Shown here in pieces: positions 1 to 7,582 of a stretch of 64,000 bases of DNA. How positions within the stretch are numbered: position 1 is the stretch's first letter; the number at the start of each line of letters is the position of its first letter. The stretch comes from VAZQ01 sp035293945 (GTDB lineage: Bacteria > Pseudomonadota > Alphaproteobacteria > Rhizobiales > Xanthobacteraceae). The notes below the pieces were generated by a model. It saw only the letters and a program-made list of their open reading frames with translations, was not told the origin of the DNA and did no database searches. The stretch is from the NCBI GenBank assembly GCA_035293945.1, contig DATGLV010000024.1:613498-677497 (forward strand). Reading direction: 5' to 3'. The position numbers and the translations under genes were made by a program.

Positions 1-2
1 GC

Positions 3-383
3 ATCTATCTTACGGATAGACATTCGGAGCACGTGACGCCGTCCTGGTTCGGCGAATCGATCGGCCATTACGAGAACGGCGATACTCTGGTGGTCGATAC
101 CGTTGGGCTCTCCACCAAGACCAGCTACATCGACAATTTTCGCACGCCACACAGCGAGAAGCTGCATGTGGTGGAGCGCTTCACCATCGAACGGGGCGGC
201 AAGGGGATGCGCGCGCTGGTAACGGTGGAGGATCCGGACACATTCAATGCGCCGCTCACCATGACGCGGCGATGGTTCAAGGCTGACGGGGCGATGCTGG
301 AGACCGTCTGCTCGGAGAACAACAACGATTTCTTCAACCAGAACCTGTTCCCCCAACCCGAGGCAAAGACGCCCGACTTCTGA
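3..383 (+). CDS. 3' end of an exported-protein family gene (cut by window edge)
   Basis: The reading frame is open to the left edge of the window, so only the C-terminal ~126 residues are visible and the true start lies outside. Residues around SIGHYENGDTLVVDTVG, then LHVVERF and a VTVEDPDTFNAPLTM stretch, line up in order with the three genes that follow at 1285, 3069 and 3989 (their TDGRDWP, YSIGRW, LEVETRG, LHAD, ERIY and DHALTRPW blocks). I therefore place it in the same uncharacterised secreted family, as its most divergent member here. The function is unknown. An internal GTG at 33 could be mistaken for a start, but the homologous block begins before it. Confidence 0.75.
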   Translation: MYLTDRHSEHVTPSWFGESIGHYENGDTLVVDTVGLSTKTSYIDNFRTPHSEKLHVVERFTIERGGKGMRALVTVEDPDTFNAPLTMTRRWFKADGAMLETVCSENNNDFFNQNLFPQPEAKTPDF

Positions 384-608
384 TCCGGAACGCGGTTCGG
401 CCGATTGGACGCGCTTCGGGCAGCATCGCCGGGGCTCGCGTGCCGACCACCTTCCCTAAGGCGCGCGGCGGAGAGAAGGGGACGCTCGCAACGGCCAGAA
501 TCATATTCCCGGCCAAGGCCATGAGGCACTAAGCCACACGGTCCTTTGGGATCCAATGTGGGAAGCTGTCGTTCTGGGTGGGGCGGCAAGATCCCGGGAG
601 GCGCTCCC

Positions 609-854
609 ATGGCCGAACGCACCTTCGCCGTCGTGCTGATGGTATTGTTTGCGGTCTTCCTCTTTTTTGCATTGGACGACATCCTACGTCTCGTTGAGCA
701 GCATCAGTACGGTGAGGTTCCTCTGTTGCTCTTCTGCGCGACCGCCTGTGTCGGCTGGATTGCTTTTCTCGCGTCCCTCGTGTTGGCAACCCTGCCGGAG
801 AACAGCTTGAGATGGCATAGGTTGAAGTGGCACGGGCCGTTGCCACGTGCCTGA
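609..854 (+). CDS. Small two-helix membrane protein, function unknown
   Basis: An 81-residue protein starting MAERTFAVVLM. Two hydrophobic segments (about residues 5-27 and 38-62) are joined by a short polar loop with DDILRLVEQHQYGE, and the tail is basic (RWHRLKWHG). An in-frame ATG at 546 would add 21 residues lacking any membrane or signal character, so I prefer 609, although no strong ribosome site is evident for either. It is probably an inner-membrane protein. I do not recognise a family. The neighbours are secreted proteins with no obvious functional link. Confidence 0.45.
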   Translation: MAERTFAVVLMVLFAVFLFFALDDILRLVEQHQYGEVPLLLFCATACVGWIAFLASLVLATLPENSLRWHRLKWHGPLPRA

Positions 855-1284
855 ACCATTGCGCGGCTCGCGGGCCCGCCCGCGAGCCGACGCTTATGCC
901 GGCGCTTGTAGATGAAACGAGCCCGAATAGGCCCGACGTCGTTCCCGTCCGGCCGCAGCTGAATAATCTCGATTTCGCTGTCAATTTCCTCAATGACCAA
1001 TTTGCGGCCGCCCGTCGGTCCATCCGGTGCAACAGTCAGCAATGTTCTGTGGCGCCAATCATCTCAGTCCTTGAAGAGCGAAGCGGTCGCTTTGATCTCT
1101 GCCAAGCCTGACCCGGAGCCAAGCGCTGGGCGTTCAAACCGGTGGGAAGGCGATCTGCCACCCCCTGACCGATGCCTGCCAGTTCGCTATCCTGCCCGCC
1201 GGGGAACCGGTCTTCACGGTTTCTCGAACGACGCGATCCATTGCGTCTCCCATGCGGCTTATGAAGGTTCACGGGGATTCCCTC
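855..1284. other. Gene-poor interval before the exported-protein cluster
   Basis: No gene is called with confidence in these 430 bases. On the minus strand an open frame (1042 down to 704) encodes MLTVAPDGPTGGRKLVIEEI and then a hydrophilic, basic stretch. It could be a small hypothetical protein, but it overlaps the membrane-protein gene antisense and has no visible ribosome site. The GC-rich inverted stretch GCGGCTCGCGGGC/GCCCGCGAGCC near 862-889 could form a hairpin downstream of the small membrane gene. Confidence 0.3.
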
Positions 1285-2151
1285 ATGCTGCACCGAAGCT
1301 CGATCGGAGCGATCATTCTTGCGGCAGCGATGCTGATTGGATGTTGCGGCGCTCAGGCGTTCGATGAAACGAAATATCCCGACTGGAAGGGCCAGTGGTC
1401 CAGGCTGCAGACCCTGCGCACCCAAGCCTCTCCCAATCCTTCCTTCGATCCAAACAAGTTCCAGGGTCTCGCCCAGGAGGCGCCGCTCACGCCCGAATAC
1501 CAGGGCATCCTGGAGGCGAGCATTGCCGACCAGGAAGCCGGCGGGGCGGGGCTCGATCGCGACTACCTGTGCTTCCCCTCCGGCATGCCGCGCATGATGA
1601 ATGTCTATTCGACGATGGAGATCATCATCGCGCCGGAAACGACGCATGTCCTGATGGGCTTCTTGAATGAAATCCGCCGCATCTTCACCGACGGCCGAGA
1701 CTGGCCGCGGGATGTGGAGCCTTCCATCGCCGGCTATTCCATCGGCCGATGGATCGACACGGGCGGGAGGGGCCGATACGACCTCCTCGAGGTGGAGACG
1801 CGCGGATTCAAGGGCCTGCGCACCTTGGACAGCACCGGCCTTCCCCTGCACGCGGACAATCAAACCATCATCAAGGAGCGCATCTATACCGACAAGACGG
1901 CCGGCAACGTCCTGCACGACGAGATCACCTTGGTGGACCATGCCCTGACGCGCCCCTGGACGGTGATGAAAGACTATCGCCGCTCCGCAGAGCCGCAGCC
2001 CGTGTGGCGCGACTCAGGCTGCCTCGAAGGCAATCCGCACGTCCGCATCGGCGACGACAGCTATATGCTCAGTGCCGACGGTCTCTTGATGCCCGCCAAA
2101 AAAGGCCAAAGACCACCGGATTTGCGCTACTTCGACCAGTCGCGGAAATGA
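1285..2151 (+). CDS. Exported protein, paralog A of a four-member family
   Basis: A 288-residue protein beginning MLHRSSIGAIILAAAMLIG, a typical Sec signal peptide with a likely cleavage after AQA (or lipobox-like IGCC at about residues 17-20, so lipidation is possible). The mature part starts FDETKYPDWKGQW and carries family blocks LTPEYQGILEASIADQ, CFPSGMPRMM, IFTDGRDWP, GYSIGRWID, LEVETRGFKG, LHADNQTIIKERIY, DEITLVDHALTRPW and the C-terminal LMPAKKGQRPPDLRYF. In-frame ATGs at 1252 and 1261 would only prepend polar residues. It faces the two minus-strand paralogs tail to tail, 30 bases apart. The biochemical role is unknown; the location is periplasmic or envelope by inference. Confidence 0.85.
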   Translation: MLHRSSIGAIILAAAMLIGCCGAQAFDETKYPDWKGQWSRLQTLRTQASPNPSFDPNKFQGLAQEAPLTPEYQGILEASIADQEAGGAGLDRDYLCFPSGMPRMMNVYSTMEIIIAPETTHVLMGFLNEIRRIFTDGRDWPRDVEPSIAGYSIGRWIDTGGRGRYDLLEVETRGFKGLRTLDSTGLPLHADNQTIIKERIYTDKTAGNVLHDEITLVDHALTRPWTVMKDYRRSAEPQPVWRDSGCLEGNPHVRIGDDSYMLSADGLLMPAKKGQRPPDLRYFDQSRK

Positions 2152-2181
2152 ACCAATGACGACGGGCGCCGTTCGTGCGCC

Positions 2182-3069
2182 TCATTTGAAGTAGCGAAGG
2201 TCCGGCGGCTGCTGTCCCTTCTTGGTCGGCATCAACAGGCCGTCGGCACTGCGGAAATAGTGCTCTCCGCCGATCACGACATGATTATTGGCCTCGCCGC
2301 ATACCGCGTGGCCGAACCAGATCGGCTCGCTGCTTGCGTTGCGTCGATAGGCATGCTTGACCAACCACGGCCGGGTGAGCGCGTGGTCAATGGTCGTGAT
2401 GTCGTCGTGCAGCAGATTGGGATCGGCCTTGTCGAGATAGATACGCTCGTTGATCACGGTCTCATTGTCGGCGTGCAACGGGATGCCGCTCGCATCATAG
2501 ACGCGCGGCCCCTTCAAGCCGCGGGTTTCGACCTCAAGCAGATCGTAATGGCCGCTGCCCGCTTCATCGATCCATCTGCCGATCGAATAACCAAGGAATT
2601 GCGGAAAGTCGGCCATGTTGGCGGGAAAGCTGCGCCCATCGGTGTAGATGTGGCGGTGGAAATCGTGGTCTCGCTCCATCAGGATGTAAGTGATCTTCGC
2701 CGTCACCACGATCTCGAAGGGCGCGTAGGCGATCATGACGCGCGGCATCCCAGGGGAAACACAATTCGCGGTCGGATCGAGGCCCTGGCCCCCTTTGGAC
2801 ATGTCCTCGAGATTTTCATCATAGATGGCTTGATACTCCGCCGTCAGCGGAGGTTTTTGTCCAAGGTTGAGGTTGGTGGGGTCGGGAGGGTTGCTGGTGT
2901 CGTAACGGATGCCGCCGGCGCCGCCGGCGATGAGGCCGGTATTGCGGGCGCGAATCCACTGGCCCGAAAAGTCTGGATATCGCGTCTCGTCGAAGGCGTC
3001 CGCAGGCGCGATCGTCACCACCAGCGTCGAGGCAAGAAGAGTCGCAGCAAGCAAACAGCGATACCGCAT
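2182..3069 (-). CDS. Exported protein, paralog B
   Basis: A 295-residue protein starting MRYRCLLAATLLASTLVVTI with a clear signal peptide ending near ADA, then FDETRYPDFSGQW. It shares all family blocks with paralog A: LTAEYQAIYDENLEDM, CVSPGMPRVM, IYTDGRSFPA, GYSIGRWIDE, LEVETRGLKG, LHADNETVINERIY, DHALTRPW and LMPTKKGQQPPDLRYF at the C-terminus. It is probably co-transcribed with paralog C, whose stop lies 26 bases upstream of this ATG. Conserved Asp/Glu and Trp residues suggest a ligand- or substrate-binding fold, but nothing identifies the ligand. Confidence 0.85.
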   Translation of the reverse strand: MRYRCLLAATLLASTLVVTIAPADAFDETRYPDFSGQWIRARNTGLIAGGAGGIRYDTSNPPDPTNLNLGQKPPLTAEYQAIYDENLEDMSKGGQGLDPTANCVSPGMPRVMIAYAPFEIVVTAKITYILMERDHDFHRHIYTDGRSFPANMADFPQFLGYSIGRWIDEAGSGHYDLLEVETRGLKGPRVYDASGIPLHADNETVINERIYLDKADPNLLHDDITTIDHALTRPWLVKHAYRRNASSEPIWFGHAVCGEANNHVVIGGEHYFRSADGLLMPTKKGQQPPDLRYFK

Positions 3070-3095
3070 GACGATCCTGCCTCCCGCTCGTTGCC

Positions 3096-3989
3096 TCAGC
3101 GTTGCCGGTCCTTGAAATACTTCAGATCCGGCGGGCGCTGGTCCTTGCGCACCGGCATCAGCTTGCCGTCCGCGCTCATGTAGTAGCTATCGTGGCCGAT
3201 CGCGACCATCGAGTTCGTCTCGATACAGGTGCTCTCGGTCCAGCGATGGCTCGGATTGAGGGTGTATTTCTTGTCCACGGTCCATGGTCGGGTCAGCGCA
3301 TGGTCGATCACGGTGATCTCGTCGTGCATGAGCTTCGGATCGGTCGGGTCGCGATAAATCCGTTCCTTGAAGATCGACTGGCCGTCGAAATGCAGCGGTA
3401 TGCCGCTCGCATCATAGGTGCGAGGGCCTTTGAACGGCCCGCGCGTCTCGGCTTCCAGCACCGAATAAGTCCCCTCCGCGTCCTGGTCGGCCCAGCGGCC
3501 GATCGAGTAACCCGCAAAGCTCGGAGTGAGGTCCGTCGGGAAATCGCGGCCGTCGGTGTAGATGCGCCGGATGGGCTCCTGGTTGCTGGTCAATATGTAG
3601 GTGACCTTGGGGGTCGCGACGAACTCCATCGGCGCGAAGGCGATGGTCATGATCGGCATGCCGCCGGGCATGCAGCGCACACCATGATTGAAGAACAGTC
3701 CCTCGCCCCCTTCGGCCTGGTCGGCAAGGCTCTGCCGGTAAACTTGCTCGTATTCGGGCGTCAGCGGCGCTTCCTGCCCCCACGCCCAGGGCTTGCTCTG
3801 GTCATGTGAAGGCTGCCCGCCCGCGGTGCGGGTGCCGTTGCCGGGATCGATCACCCAATTCGGCGGATACCACCTTTCCCACGCTCCGCTCCAATCCGGA
3901 TACTTCGGCTCGCCCGCGTGCGCGGCGCCAACTATTGTCATCAGGAGGGCACCGCCTCCCATTACGTTGATTAGTCGTCGACAAGTCAT
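3096..3989 (-). CDS. Exported protein, paralog C
   Basis: A 297-residue protein. I start it at MTCRRLINVMGGGALLM because this gives a clean signal peptide (n-region CRR, h-region, cleavage near AHA) and leaves AGG-rich sequence upstream; an ATG at 4034 would add 15 polar residues. The mature protein begins GEPKYPDWSGAWERW and repeats the family blocks LTPEYEQVYRQSLADQ, CMPGGMPIMT, IYTDGRDFPT, GYSIGRWAD, LEAETRGPFKG, LHFDGQSIFKERIY, DHALTRPW and LMPVRKDQRPPDLKYF. It is first in a probable two-gene minus-strand operon with paralog B. Function unknown. Confidence 0.85.
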   Translation of the reverse strand: MTCRRLINVMGGGALLMTIVGAAHAGEPKYPDWSGAWERWYPPNWVIDPGNGTRTAGGQPSHDQSKPWAWGQEAPLTPEYEQVYRQSLADQAEGGEGLFFNHGVRCMPGGMPIMTIAFAPMEFVATPKVTYILTSNQEPIRRIYTDGRDFPTDLTPSFAGYSIGRWADQDAEGTYSVLEAETRGPFKGPRTYDASGIPLHFDGQSIFKERIYRDPTDPKLMHDEITVIDHALTRPWTVDKKYTLNPSHRWTESTCIETNSMVAIGHDSYYMSADGKLMPVRKDQRPPDLKYFKDRQR

Positions 3990-4403
3990 GGTGGACCTCC
4001 CTGTTTTCCCGAAACGAAGGAGCTGCCCCTGCACAAGCTGGGCAGGCCATCAACACTGCGACATGAACACCGACAGACGAGCAGTGCCATGCGGCGACTG
4101 CCGGAAGCCGCAACGGGCGGCGGGCGCTATAATGCTCGCTCTATGGGCACTGATGTTGCTGCTTCCGGGCTAAGCTACACCAATCTGCTTCGGGATCGAA
4201 GGGGTCGCCGGAAATCGGCCAGACGGCCTAAAGCATGTCTCGATCGAAAGGATTCACCTCGGTCGCCACCCGCGGGCATAGCCCGTCGAAGACGGGCGTA
4301 AGACGCCTGATGACCCGCGGGTCCATCTTTTTCGCAAGACGATGGATTGCCGGGTCAAGCCCGGCAATGAAGTCGGAATGGATCAGTTCGACCGAGATCC
4401 GCT
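3990..4403. other. Intergenic region with a palindromic repeat
   Basis: About 410 bases with no convincing gene. The right half carries a rhizobial-style palindrome: TTGCCGGG at 4347-4354 pairs with CCCGGCAA at 4360-4367, preceded by GACCCGCGGGTCC at about 4312-4324. It separates the minus-strand gene ending at 4404 from the promoter region of paralog C. Confidence 0.5.
4345..4369. repeat. REP-like palindrome (GATTGCCGGG type)
   Basis: An 8-bp perfect stem TTGCCGGG/CCCGGCAA with a 5-base loop, flanked by ATGGA and TGA as in the common intergenic palindromes of Bradyrhizobium-like genomes. There is no T-run, so I call it a repeat and not a terminator. Confidence 0.6.
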
Positions 4404-4802
4404 TTAGTTCACCGTGATAGTGATCGTGGTTGGGCTGCGCTGGCCGTCTGGATATTGGACAACGTAGGAGAGCGAATCCATTCCGTGAAATCCATCTGCC
4501 GACTTGTACAGGACCTCGTTGCCAGTGATGGTCTTACCGGCACACGGACCGGTGTTGCCGGTCCGTGGGACGCTGTCCGGGATCGTGCTGGCACCCTGCA
4601 CGATTGAGACTGCACCGTGCTGAGGCTTCTTCGTGATGGTTATCTTGGTCTCCCGCGCATTGCAGTTCCGGTCCCAGGCGTGCTCGTGGGCAAGGAGGGA
4701 ATCCATCCCGGACACGGCCGTCCGCGTGAGCGTGAGCACCTGAGCGAAGGTAACGCTGCAGCTTGCCGCGGTTATCAGCAAGCCTGCGAGAAGTCTGCGC
4801 AT
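4404..4802 (-). CDS. Small exported protein with a cadherin/tandem-95-like beta domain
   Basis: A 132-residue protein starting MRRLLAGLLITAASCSVTFA with a signal peptide ending at FAQ (an ATG at 4826 would put MSRVETDL in front). The mature ~110 residues are beta-rich: ITITKKPQHGAVSI, then NEVLYKSADGFHGMDSLSYVV and a final TTITITVN. The order pattern P-xHG, Y.P-adx-ysGxDsf.Y, tv.itV resembles single Ig/cadherin-like repeats that occur in tandem in large surface proteins. Here there is one copy, probably periplasmic. It carries two cysteines that could form a disulphide (DRNCNAR and GPCAG). It is divergent from the PEP-CTERM gene. Confidence 0.7.
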   Translation of the reverse strand: MRRLLAGLLITAASCSVTFAQVLTLTRTAVSGMDSLLAHEHAWDRNCNARETKITITKKPQHGAVSIVQGASTIPDSVPRTGNTGPCAGKTITGNEVLYKSADGFHGMDSLSYVVQYPDGQRSPTTITITVN

Positions 4803-5097
4803 GAGATCGGTCTCCACGCGGCTCAATAATCTTCCAGCGCAAATGCTCCGACGTGCGAAGCCTACTCACGTCACCCTCTTGCAACCTGCGCGACAGAGAG
4901 ATGATTGGCGGGGCCGCAGCGCGAGGCACCGCAACTGTCGCAATATCGCATCTCGCAATATCGCGCTTCACATAACCATCATAAATGACACCGGAGGTTT
5001 TCGAAACTGTCACAACCCTGTAATTCGCATCCGGGAGGTTTTGTGCTGGCGTGCGTGGGGGATTCCAATGGCGCACGCGCTGACAGGGGATGGGGTT

Positions 5098-6693
5098 ATG
5101 ACAAGTGCAGAGTCTACGTTGCGCGGTCCAATTCGGGCCGTTCTCCTCGCCGGCATCAGCGCGCTGGCGGTTTCGGTCTCCGGCAGTGGGGCTGGTGCGA
5201 GCACCTTTTTATTGCCGGGTTCGCTGTTGATCAGCACGACGACGTACAGCGACGCGGGCGCTGTTTCCAATCTGGTGGCCAACAGCTCGAAGCTCCCCGG
5301 CAGCAAAGCGGGAAAGACCTCTACGGCGGTTTCCGGCGGCAATTACGCCACCGTGTTCAACAACGCGAGTGTTGACGGTTCCTTCGGCGTAACCTCCCCG
5401 ATAACGCTGCAGGATATCAATGTCACCACGTCACCCGGCTCCGTCAACGGTACGCTGGCAATCAACCCGAACGTGGTCTCGACCAGCTTCAGCTCGAAGT
5501 CGGAATTGGGCCTCAATATCGCCAAGACATCGTCCGGGCTCGTGGCGACCTTTATGGGCTACGCCGGCGGCGGGGTCGGCAACCTCGATGTCTCCAACTC
5601 CGATACGACCGCATACAAGGACACGACCAACCCGGTCACCAGCTTCTTTGCACCCGGCTCCAATCAAACCTATGCGTTCAACCGGACAGTCGTGGCGGTC
5701 GGCGCGAACGGGAACGTAAGCACCACCCAGACTCTTGCGTACGGCGGCAATAATGGCCGCGCTGCGGTGCTGGCTCCAAACGGGCTCTACTATACGGTCG
5801 GCAACTCCAACAATGGATCGGGCACCCCGACACAGCTCACCACCAGCACGGGTCTCGAGGTGGTCACGCCGGGCTCGACCCCGAACTCGACCATGGTCGA
5901 TCCGAGCTTCCAGTCGATCCCTGGTGACAAGGCCGGCAAGGACAACAACTTCCGCGGCCTCACGCTGTATAACGGCAATTTGTATTTCACCAAGGGAAGC
6001 GGCAGCAACGGCATCGACACCGTCTACACGGTCAGCAATCCCGGTGGGCAGCTCCCGACCACCACAACGGCGAATTCGGCCAGTATCAGCATTCTGCCCG
6101 GCTTTCCAACGGGATCAGCAAAAGCCGGGCCGGACTACACGCCGTTTGGCCTGTTCTTCGCAAATCGCGATACTCTCTATGTCGCGGATGAAGGCAGCGG
6201 GGACGCGACCGACACCTCGCTGCATGCCGGTCTGGAGAAATGGAGCCTGATCAAAGGCACCTGGAAGCTGGATTACATTCTGCAAGACGACTTGATCGGG
6301 ACTCAATACACGCCCAAAGGCACCAACAGCGGCATTTCCGGAAGCTGGCCGACCGTCACTACGGTTGGACTGCGCAACCTCGCGGGTCGCGTCAACAAGG
6401 ATGGGACCGTGACATTGTGGGCCACCACATCGACGTCGAGCGCTTCCGGCGACAATGGCGCCGACCCCAATGAGATCGTCCAGATCACGGATGTGCTGAG
6501 CGACAAGACATTGCCGAACGAGACATTCTCGGTTCTCGACGGTCCTGAATACGGCCTCCGCTACGGTGGTGTGGCTTTCGCCGCGACCACGCCCTTGCCT
6601 TCGGCATGGACCATGATGCTGATCGGACTGGTTGGCCTCGGCTTCGTAGGCTTCCGCCGCCGAAGGGGTTCCGCGCTGCCGGCAGCAGCGTGA
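5098..6693 (+). CDS. Secreted protein with PEP-CTERM-like sorting tail
   Basis: About 531 residues. I start at MTSAESTLRGPIRAVLLAG (ATG 5098, preceded by AGGGGATGGGG), which gives a signal peptide ending near AGAS. An ATG at 5068 with a GGGGGA site is equally usable and adds ten residues. The body is Ser/Thr/Gly/Asn-rich and beta-strand-rich with YTVGNSNNGSG, LYNGNLYFTKGSGSNG and LYVADEGSGDA blocks reminiscent of a propeller. The C-terminus TPLPSAWTMMLIGLVGLG followed by RRRR is a PEP-CTERM-type signal: short Pro motif, one membrane helix, basic cluster. Such tails are cut by an exosortase; none is in the window. Surface or EPS-associated by inference. Confidence 0.8.
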   Translation: MTSAESTLRGPIRAVLLAGISALAVSVSGSGAGASTFLLPGSLLISTTTYSDAGAVSNLVANSSKLPGSKAGKTSTAVSGGNYATVFNNASVDGSFGVTSPITLQDINVTTSPGSVNGTLAINPNVVSTSFSSKSELGLNIAKTSSGLVATFMGYAGGGVGNLDVSNSDTTAYKDTTNPVTSFFAPGSNQTYAFNRTVVAVGANGNVSTTQTLAYGGNNGRAAVLAPNGLYYTVGNSNNGSGTPTQLTTSTGLEVVTPGSTPNSTMVDPSFQSIPGDKAGKDNNFRGLTLYNGNLYFTKGSGSNGIDTVYTVSNPGGQLPTTTTANSASISILPGFPTGSAKAGPDYTPFGLFFANRDTLYVADEGSGDATDTSLHAGLEKWSLIKGTWKLDYILQDDLIGTQYTPKGTNSGISGSWPTVTTVGLRNLAGRVNKDGTVTLWATTSTSSASGDNGADPNEIVQITDVLSDKTLPNETFSVLDGPEYGLRYGGVAFAATTPLPSAWTMMLIGLVGLGFVGFRRRRGSALPAAA

Positions 6694-6771
6694 CCTAGTC
6701 GAAAAAGCGGAGCAACGAGCGAGCCTCGCGGCTCACAGGACGGTTGCTTTTCTACCCATCGGGGAACAGGC

Positions 6772-6801
6772 GATGCGTAAAGCGGAGAGGCTTTACGCAT
6801 C
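6772..6801. terminator. Hairpin downstream of the PEP-CTERM gene
   Basis: A perfect 12-bp stem, GATGCGTAAAGC pairing with GCTTTACGCATC, with a 6-base loop GGAGAG, 78 bases after the stop. There is no U-run, so it may be an intrinsic stem for mRNA 3' end stability, or a bidirectional block between the two convergent genes. Confidence 0.55.
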
Positions 6802-6833
6802 AGCTTGATGCCGGCGTCAGCAATCTTTGACGA

Positions 6834-7277
6834 TCAAAGCCCAGCGGCGCCGCCCGTTCCGCCGTTGAAGAAGCCCCCATGGGCGGGGCCTCCATTGCCG
6901 CCCGCGCCGCCCGCCCCACCATTTATCAAGCCGCCGTTGCCGCCCGTTCCAAACAGGCCGCCAGCACCACCATTGCCACCCGCGCCAAACAAGCCGCCCG
7001 CACCACCATTGCCGCCGATATTCTTGAGGCCGTTGTTGTTGGGACCGGCGTTGCCGCCGTTGCCGCCCAATCCGATGGGACCGCTATTGGTGTTGCCCAT
7101 GTTGGTCTTGGAACTGTGGTGGTCGCCGTCGTGATGCCCGGTCACGGTCAGATGGGTCGTATTGCCCATGTTGCTCCCGAAATTCCCACCCATGTGGCCC
7201 ATTCCCCCATGCGCGAAGGCGGGAGCGGAGCCGAGCAAAACCAGAGCGGCTGCTGCAGCGTTGACGACGATCTTCAT
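6834..7277 (-). CDS. Exported glycine-rich repeat protein
   Basis: A 147-residue protein from MKIVVNAAAAALVLLGSAPA with a clear signal peptide ending at AFA. AGGAGATC sits six bases upstream, which fixes this start over a longer ATG at 7373. The mature protein opens with a His/Met segment HGGMGHMGGNFGSNMG and THLTVTGHHDGDHH, then runs as imperfect GGNGGAGGLFG(A/T)G repeats to the end. The repeats look superficially like mycobacterial PGRS sequence but there is no PE domain; the His/Met head suggests possible metal binding (inference). The gene is convergent with the PEP-CTERM gene. Confidence 0.75.
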   Translation of the reverse strand: MKIVVNAAAAALVLLGSAPAFAHGGMGHMGGNFGSNMGNTTHLTVTGHHDGDHHSSKTNMGNTNSGPIGLGGNGGNAGPNNNGLKNIGGNGGAGGLFGAGGNGGAGGLFGTGGNGGLINGGAGGAGGNGGPAHGGFFNGGTGGAAGL

Positions 7278-7582
7278 GATGCGATCTCCTCGGTTGGTGC
7301 GGCGCCTTGACCGGAAGCTGTCGCGGGGCCATCCCACGGTCTGCTCACTTCCGTGCACCGCCGATGTCCTCACCTTGAAGAAAATCGCGTCGCCTCATTG
7401 TGCGAAAACGCACATCCCCGCACTTCCGACACCTTCACGCCGACCGGGAGCGGGACCGAATGTGGCTTTGCCTCCCACACGCGGGTCGCTTCGCAGGACT
7501 ACATTTTCACCGCGTATCCGAAGAGATAGGTGAGGGCTGCGTCGCCGGCGAGCTCACGCGATAGGCCGGGACGGGCTCGATT
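7278..7582. other. Interval between glycine-rich gene and RND permease
   Basis: Roughly 300 bases holding the leader of the glycine-rich gene and the end region of the RND gene. No further gene, terminator or repeat is visible. Confidence 0.4.

Noticed and set aside
1036..1941. Minus-strand frame opposite paralog A, and a similar plus-strand one opposite paralog B (2260-3183)
   Set aside because: Both mirror the conserved exported-protein genes; neither has a signal peptide or family motif, and their mutual similarity simply reflects the sense genes.
6834..7277. Short tandem DNA repeats resembling a CRISPR or satellite array
   Set aside because: Repeat unit is a multiple of three, imperfect and encodes GGNGGAGG; it is part of a signal-peptide-bearing gene, with no spacers.
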